From Candidatus Hydrogenedentota bacterium (lineage in GTDB: Bacteria; Hydrogenedentota; Hydrogenedentia; Hydrogenedentiales; CAITNO01): a stretch of 9,573 nt of DNA. The translations under genes and the position numbers were made by a program. Every line of letters begins with the position of its first letter. Position 1 is the first letter of the stretch. The DNA lies in the NCBI GenBank assembly GCA_903922535.1, contig CAIXUF010000712.1, forward strand, positions 1-9,573, read 5' to 3'. Below, piece after piece: positions 4,258-9,573 of the stretch. The notes below the pieces were generated by a model. That model saw nothing but the letters and a program-made list of their open reading frames with translations. It was not told the DNA's origin and made no database searches.

Positions 4258-7200
4258 ATGTACACAACCAAAAACACAGACGTTCCTTCGCAAAGCCTTT
4301 CCGCGCGCGCAGGGAAAACCTTCCTAGCTTTTGCATTCGTGGCGTGCATGCTTGGCGGCATGGCGTTTGCAGATGGGGGTCCGGGAATCATCGCAGTGGA
4401 CACTGCGCACGCAAACGGCTCATTCAAGGCCACCGAAGTCATAGATATAACTGTGAAATATAGCGAGTGCGTCTCTGTTACGGGGGGCACCCCGGCGCTG
4501 GCGCTCAATTCCGGCGGCTCTGCAAGCTACCTCAGCGGTTCCGGAACCGACACCTTGACTTTCAGGTACACTGTTTTAGGCGGGGAAAATTCCCCCGTTC
4601 TGGATTATGTCGCCACCGACTCGCTCAGCCGGGGCGGGGCAACCATGGTCCTATGTTTTACTGCAGAACAGACTGTCAACACCCTGCCGGCAGTGGGCAC
4701 ATTCGCCGGGGCGCATTCGATACTAATAGACACCACTGCGCCAGCGCCGACAATAACGTCATACCCAATATACGTCAACAACGCCAATAAAACATCTCTG
4801 TCCTTCGGGGGGACATGCAAAATCGGGACCATAGTCACCCTGAACGTAACCAAAGATGCAACCACCGTTTCCAATGTCTCCAACAACTGCACTGCCGGCA
4901 CATGGACGGTCAGCGGCATGGACCTCACCCCCCTTGCCGACGGCACGCTCACAGCAATCGCATACCAGACTGATGCGGCGGGCAATCCAGGCCAAAGCCC
5001 CCCTCAATCACCCTTCAAGGACACTGTCCCTGTGAACCCCACAATACTCTCATACCCGGCATACGTCAACGCCGCCAATAAAACATCATTGTCATTTGGA
5101 GGGGCATGCAAGGACGGGACCACTGTCCTCCTGAACGTGTCTGATGGGGCATCCAACATCTCCAAAGTCTCCACTGGCGTCTGCACAAGCAGCACATGGA
5201 CGGTCAGCGGCATGGACCTTCACACCCTTGCTGAAGGCACCCTCACAGCAATTGCATACCAGACTGATGCAGTGGGCAACTCCGGCCAAAGCGCAGGCAA
5301 ATCAATCACCAAGGCCACCTCTCCGCCCACAATCGCCGCGCACGCCGCCGTGGTCGTGACGGCAACCTCGCGCGCAAGCACCACTGTCACCTACACCGCC
5401 CTGACTGTGACTGCATATGACGGCAGCTTCTCCGCGACCTGCGTGCCCGCTTCGGGCTCGTCATTTCCGCTTGGCAATACCACAATCACATGCAACGCGA
5501 CTGACAGCGCAGGCAACCCTGCAACCAACACGACATTCATAGTCGAGCCTATCGGCCTGTTCCTGAGCGTGTCTGGCAACACATCTGCAGCCCCGCAAAA
5601 TCAGCTCTACAACGTCACGGTGAACGTTTCGTGCGCAGGGGACTGCGGGCTCACCAATGTCAGCCTGTACACCAACCTGACTGTTTATTCGGCTGCGATG
5701 ACAGTGGCGACATGGGAAACCGGCAATTCGGGCGATTACACCAGTGGCTCCAAGACAGCCTCGACATCAGCAGCCACCAAGCTCGGGGCAACCTGGGTCG
5801 ATATACCTACATCTGGCTATGGCAACGCAACTCCATCAAGCGCATTCTGGAACCAGGATATTCTTGTAGTGTCTGGCTCAGGATATGTCGTGGGCACTAT
5901 ACAAGCCGCTGTTGTGGCCAATCACGCGGTTATCGTTGAAGATACTTATTACGAGTCCGTAACGGGATCCTTGGAGCTGGCTAAGAAAACCTACAATTTC
6001 GGCTCGCATGGCTACGCCCAAATTCCCAACCCATATATTCTGTACTATGCGTGCACCTCCAGCGGAGGGTTGATTGTCACGGATAAAAGCGATATGGGCG
6101 AAAACTGGGAGCACGGCGCCGCAAGCTATGTGGGCACTTCCATAGCCCAGCTGATAAGCATGAACCCGTGCGGCGCCCCGAGCCATCTGGTGCGCACGAG
6201 CACGGGCATACTCCCGTTCTATTCCACGGTGAGCAACCCGAACCAAACGGCTGTGCCTGACGGCGGCTCAATAGCAGTGACTTTCCGCGTGAACGCGACC
6301 GGCGTGCCAGAATCAAGCTATCTCTTTTATGCCAACGCGGCCAGTACAACAAACGCCAGCATGAATGACACATCCAGCATCTGGAACGTCACGATAAGCG
6401 GCGATGCCCAGGCACCTGTGGCAACATTGACAAGCCCTGCAAACGGCTACCTGACCAACAGCACCAACGTTTCCCTGAATTTCACAGCCACAGACAACAA
6501 GGACACGACATTCCCGTGCAACCTGACAATCTACAGGTTCATCGGCGGGTATACCTTTGTAGACGATGTGTGGCAGCCCAACACGGTGTTTGTCTATAAC
6601 TTCACGCACAGCAGCGTTTCAAATGCAACCCCCTATTCAGACACTTACTCTCCGACCCAGGGCGGCTCATACTTCTGGAATATGACCTGCTCCGACAGCG
6701 CCGGCAACCGCGGAATCGATGTGAACGGGACGTTCAACTTCACCATACAGCAATGCGGCATCCTCACCCCGACACTCCCATTCTCCTGCGGAGGCAATGT
6801 GAATTTCACGGGTGATACGAATTACACGGGCGACAGCTTCCTGAACGTCACAGGCACCTACTTCAACAGCACGGTCCGCGCCCACGGCCTGACCGTAGGC
6901 TCGGGTGGCCATGTCACTTTCGACAACACCACGCTCGACGTGAACGGGCTTACCGTGCAGCCAGGGGGCTATGTCGAATTCATCAACGGCGGCCACACGA
7001 TCTGGCAAAACGGCGACGTGAACGTTTCGGGAACGCTCGTCTACAACCATGAAACCGTGCGCATGAACTGCTCCACCAACAATCAATACAAAATAACAGT
7101 CAATGCGGGGGGCAACCTGACCATCATGAACGGCTCCGCAATCACAAATGGCGAAACTGAGAGCGCAGGTTACCGTTTCGATGTCTCAGGCAACCTTTCC

Positions 7201-9573
7201 ATCACGGATTCAACCATCAATATGACTGCCAGCAGCCCCTCTGGTGCAGCAACAATACTCATAAATAGCGGAGCCGTGGTGAACGGGCTCGGCAACGTCA
7301 CATTCTCCTCGCCAATCACCGGGACAACCACGATAAGAACCTATTCGAATATCTCGCTTACTGGCGACCTCACGACAGAACTCACCATGTTTGACATCGC
7401 TGCCGATGGAATTACCATTGACGGGCAAAACCATGTGCTTCACGGCACGGGCACCGGGCAATCCAGTGGCGTCTACATAAACGGCAAGAACAACGTGACG
7501 GTCAAGAACCTCAACATAACCACGTTCTATGGCCAGGCCATAGACTTGGTTGGGAACAGCGCGGACAACATGTTCCTCAACAATCAGCTCTACAGCAACA
7601 CGCAGGAAAAGAGCATAAGTGATTCCGCCGACGGGACGAACTACCTTATCTACAACAACAGCTTCGGCGACATCAGCTGGACCGACCCCACTTTCCTGCA
7701 GGACCTCACCACGCAGGGCAGGTTTACCTTCCCCGGCACCATAACGCTGACCACGAATTTCGCAAGCCTGAACACCTCGGCATTCACGGGCTATGCCACC
7801 AACAGCCACATCAACACGGGCGCGAACATAACATTCTACGCCCCAGGCACCACGTCGTACGCGCACCCGGTCGTGGTGCGGAACGGCAACCAGCTGTGCA
7901 ATGCCTACACCGACCCGTCCTGCACATACTACACGGCGCTGAACGCCACCACTGCCAAGTTCAGCGTGAGCTCGTGGAGCAATTATAGCATAGTGGACGC
8001 CAATCTCACTGCGCTCAAGGCCAACCAGACTGCAAACGTGGCTTCGCAGGGCGGCATCCTGAACTTTGTGCTCAACCTGACGAACACGGGCGCCGTGAAC
8101 CTTACGAACATCACTTTCGTGGACGCGCTTCCCAGCGGGCTTTCATACAACGGCTCGAACGTCTCGTACAGCAGCATTTCGGCCAATAACAGCACAATTA
8201 CGTGGACAGGCATCAGCCTCGGCGTGGGCGCCAGCGTGTCCATAACCATGAACGCCAAGGTGAATTCCACGTTCAACTGGGCCGAGAACTGCCCAACGTA
8301 CATGGACAATGTCCTGACTGCCAGCACGCCCATGAACGCGACCTACCTCGTGGTAGGCACCCAGTCGCTCAATCTCACGGGCATGCTGTGCAAGGCCAAT
8401 GCCACCACGCTGCAGGTCAACCTGACCTCAGCTGTGGCATCCCAGGGAGGCATGGTCCAGTACCAGATAAACGTGACCAACAACGGCAACGTCACGCTCA
8501 CTCTCGTGGCGAACGACACGATAGACTCCCAGCTCACCTACTCTAGTGCATCCCTCGCGGTTGCTTTCCATAACAACACCTTCGCCAACTGGACGGGCAT
8601 CTCACTGGCCCCCGGCGCGACGCAGGTGATATATCTTAACGCCACAGTCAACTATCCGCTGTCAAACTGCCAGTCCACAAGCAACCTTGTGAACATAGTG
8701 GGCGTGCCGGCAAACGGCGACTCGGTCTATGCAGCTGCAACCGAAACGCTTGACATCTGCAACGCCAGCACCACCACGCTGCAGGTCAACCAGACCTCCC
8801 AGATTGCATCCCAGGGAGGCATGGTCGTCTACCAGTTCAACGTGACCAACAACGGAAACGTCTCGCTGAACATCACCGTCAATGACACGATCGCCACGGG
8901 CTTGACCTACAGTGCATCATCCCCGTCAGGCACGCATGTCGGCCAGAACGTGAACTGGACAGTGCTGAACTTGGCACCTGGCAACTCAACCCTGCTGTAC
9001 ATGAACGCAACCGTGAACTACTACCCGACGGAATGCATGGGCACCACCAACACGCTGTTCGCCGAGGGCACCCCTGCAAACGGCGACAAGGTCAACCACA
9101 CGTCCACCATGGCCGTCACTGTCTGCAAGGCCAACAACTCCGTGATCGACCTCAACGTCACAAGCCAGGTCGCATCGCAGGGAGGCATGGTGACCTACCT
9201 CATCAACGTGACCAACAACGGAAACGTCACCTTGAACATCACCGTGAACGACACGGTTGACACCGCGAACCTCACCTACAGCTCCTCCTCGCCTGCGGCA
9301 ACATACGCCGCCCCGATGGCCAACTGGACCCTCTACAACGTCACGCCAGGCGAGACGAGGTCCATCTACCTCAACGCCACGGTCAACTACTACCCGACGG
9401 AGTGCCAGCTCACGAGCAACAACGTCTTCGTGCAGGGCACGCCGCCCAACGGCGACGTGGTGAACGCAACCGCCACCCAGAGCGTCACGGTCTGCAAGGC
9501 CAACGCCACCACGCTGCAGGTCAACCTGACCTCGCAGATTGCGTCGCAGGGAGGCATGGTCCAGTACCTGATA
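4258..9573 (+). CDS. giant multidomain secreted surface protein, incomplete at the window end
   Basis: The frame is open for 1772 codons and has no stop before the edge. Residues 1-38 are a signal peptide with a long polar start (KTFLAFAFVACMLGGMAFA, cleavage after AFA). Domains then follow in order: an N-terminal domain (39-160); two Ig-like repeats (164-260, 261-355); a HYR-like domain (357-430, with FPLGNTTITCNATDSAGN); a CAGDCG domain (432-718) carrying a large apparent insertion; an Ig-like domain (718-832, ending in CSDSAGN); a parallel beta-helix with a NosD/PbH1-like portion (835-1140, including ITIDGQNHVLHGTG); a beta-sandwich ending in SWSNYSIV (1144-1250); and tandem DUF11-like repeats from about 1255 onward. 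N-X-S/T sequons are very frequent. The protein is probably an adhesin or cell-surface stalk, glycosylated outside the cell. Its membrane or S-layer anchor must lie beyond the window. Start: ATG with GAGGTG five nt upstream. Domain names are judged from sequence pattern only. Confidence 0.95.
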   Translation, partial: MYTTKNTDVPSQSLSARAGKTFLAFAFVACMLGGMAFADGGPGIIAVDTAHANGSFKATEVIDITVKYSECVSVTGGTPALALNSGGSASYLSGSGTDTLTFRYTVLGGENSPVLDYVATDSLSRGGATMVLCFTAEQTVNTLPAVGTFAGAHSILIDTTAPAPTITSYPIYVNNANKTSLSFGGTCKIGTIVTLNVTKDATTVSNVSNNCTAGTWTVSGMDLTPLADGTLTAIAYQTDAAGNPGQSPPQSPFKDTVPVNPTILSYPAYVNAANKTSLSFGGACKDGTTVLLNVSDGASNISKVSTGVCTSSTWTVSGMDLHTLAEGTLTAIAYQTDAVGNSGQSAGKSITKATSPPTIAAHAAVVVTATSRASTTVTYTALTVTAYDGSFSATCVPASGSSFPLGNTTITCNATDSAGNPATNTTFIVEPIGLFLSVSGNTSAAPQNQLYNVTVNVSCAGDCGLTNVSLYTNLTVYSAAMTVATWETGNSGDYTSGSKTASTSAATKLGATWVDIPTSGYGNATPSSAFWNQDILVVSGSGYVVGTIQAAVVANHAVIVEDTYYESVTGSLELAKKTYNFGSHGYAQIPNPYILYYACTSSGGLIVTDKSDMGENWEHGAASYVGTSIAQLISMNPCGAPSHLVRTSTGILPFYSTVSNPNQTAVPDGGSIAVTFRVNATGVPESSYLFYANAASTTNASMNDTSSIWNVTISGDAQAPVATLTSPANGYLTNSTNVSLNFTATDNKDTTFPCNLTIYRFIGGYTFVDDVWQPNTVFVYNFTHSSVSNATPYSDTYSPTQGGSYFWNMTCSDSAGNRGIDVNGTFNFTIQQCGILTPTLPFSCGGNVNFTGDTNYTGDSFLNVTGTYFNSTVRAHGLTVGSGGHVTFDNTTLDVNGLTVQPGGYVEFINGGHTIWQNGDVNVSGTLVYNHETVRMNCSTNNQYKITVNAGGNLTIMNGSAITNGETESAGYRFDVSGNLSITDSTINMTASSPSGAATILINSGAVVNGLGNVTFSSPITGTTTIRTYSNISLTGDLTTELTMFDIAADGITIDGQNHVLHGTGTGQSSGVYINGKNNVTVKNLNITTFYGQAIDLVGNSADNMFLNNQLYSNTQEKSISDSADGTNYLIYNNSFGDISWTDPTFLQDLTTQGRFTFPGTITLTTNFASLNTSAFTGYATNSHINTGANITFYAPGTTSYAHPVVVRNGNQLCNAYTDPSCTYYTALNATTAKFSVSSWSNYSIVDANLTALKANQTANVASQGGILNFVLNLTNTGAVNLTNITFVDALPSGLSYNGSNVSYSSISANNSTITWTGISLGVGASVSITMNAKVNSTFNWAENCPTYMDNVLTASTPMNATYLVVGTQSLNLTGMLCKANATTLQVNLTSAVASQGGMVQYQINVTNNGNVTLTLVANDTIDSQLTYSSASLAVAFHNNTFANWTGISLAPGATQVIYLNATVNYPLSNCQSTSNLVNIVGVPANGDSVYAAATETLDICNASTTTLQVNQTSQIASQGGMVVYQFNVTNNGNVSLNITVNDTIATGLTYSASSPSGTHVGQNVNWTVLNLAPGNSTLLYMNATVNYYPTECMGTTNTLFAEGTPANGDKVNHTSTMAVTVCKANNSVIDLNVTSQVASQGGMVTYLINVTNNGNVTLNITVNDTVDTANLTYSSSSPAATYAAPMANWTLYNVTPGETRSIYLNATVNYYPTECQLTSNNVFVQGTPPNGDVVNATATQSVTVCKANATTLQVNLTSQIASQGGMVQYLI
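4747..5322 (+). repeat. two tandem Ig-like domain repeats (291-bp period)
   Basis: Residues from 164 (PTITSYPIYVNNANKTSLSF) and from 261 (PTILSYPAYVNAANKTSLSF) are two copies of one Ig-like unit, each containing a single-Cys GGxCK segment, a second Cys, TWTVSGMDL and LTAIAYQTDAxGN. Similarity extends to the DNA, for example ACATGGACGGTCAGCGGCAT at 4900 and 5194. Two cysteines per copy suggest one disulfide each. The second copy carries a one-codon insertion. Confidence 0.85.
8010..9573 (+). repeat. tandem DUF11-like repeats, 122-132 residues each
   Basis: The landmark ASQGGxxxxxxNxTNxG begins at 8041, 8437, 8806, 9172 and 9541, so the period is 396, 369, 366 and 369 bp. Each unit has the conserved-domain-B/DUF11 pattern (a strand with NVTNNGNVT, an LTYS strand, W(T)xxxLxPG, then NATVNYxxxxC). 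Each complete unit has exactly two cysteines, one after NATVNY and one at the end (CKAN/CNAS), which suggests one disulfide per unit. A full unit carries about ten N-glycosylation sequons. The first unit is the most diverged. The fifth is cut by the window end, so the array continues. Confidence 0.9.

Noticed and set aside
4605..8546. Many reverse and shifted frames across the giant gene (for example 7210-7866 and 6667-7086 minus)
   Set aside because: They are shadows of a repetitive GC-rich coding region; the forward frame is open throughout with signal peptide, sequons and recognisable domains.

Overview
The window looks like part of an archaeal chromosome, probably an uncultivated lineage; a DPANN-type archaeon is possible, but the sequence cannot settle that. 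The evidence is of four kinds. A/T-rich TATA-like boxes sit about 25 nt upstream of three start codons, which implies leaderless mRNAs. Secreted proteins are packed with N-X-S/T sequons and have Sec-type signal peptides. A giant surface protein is built from Ig-like, HYR, parallel beta-helix and DUF11-type domains. There are no clear bacterial -35/-10 promoters.

Layout. (1) 1-206 holds no gene I can support apart from a promoter at its end. (2) 207-1289 (+) is a cysteine-containing, single-pass, surface-anchored protein of unknown function. (3) 1290-1388 is a convergent intergenic region with a perfect 13-bp inverted repeat. (4) 1389-2750 (-) is a Schlafen/AlbA_2 plus HATPase_c_4 plus winged-helix regulator. 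(5) 2751-3028 is noncoding and is almost completely folded into a run of short-loop hairpins. (6) 3029-3904 (-) is a class II Fic protein whose promoter is flanked by two 13-bp direct repeats. (7) 3959-4257 holds the promoter and an unusually long, structured leader of the next gene. (8) 4258 to the window end (+) is the first 1772 residues of a giant secreted protein, still open at the edge and running into tandem 123-residue DUF11-like repeats.

How they may work together. The Fic protein and the AlbA_2/HATPase regulator lie in the same direction between two surface-protein genes. Imperfect inverted copies of one motif (TTTAGG, one or two variable bases, ACTACA) lie at both outer edges, so they look like a two-gene cassette or co-regulated module. 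No functional link is proven. The two surface proteins fit a cell-surface locus. The most unusual items are the intergenic hairpin array, the shared motif around the Fic/AlbA_2 cassette, and the repeat structure of the giant protein.
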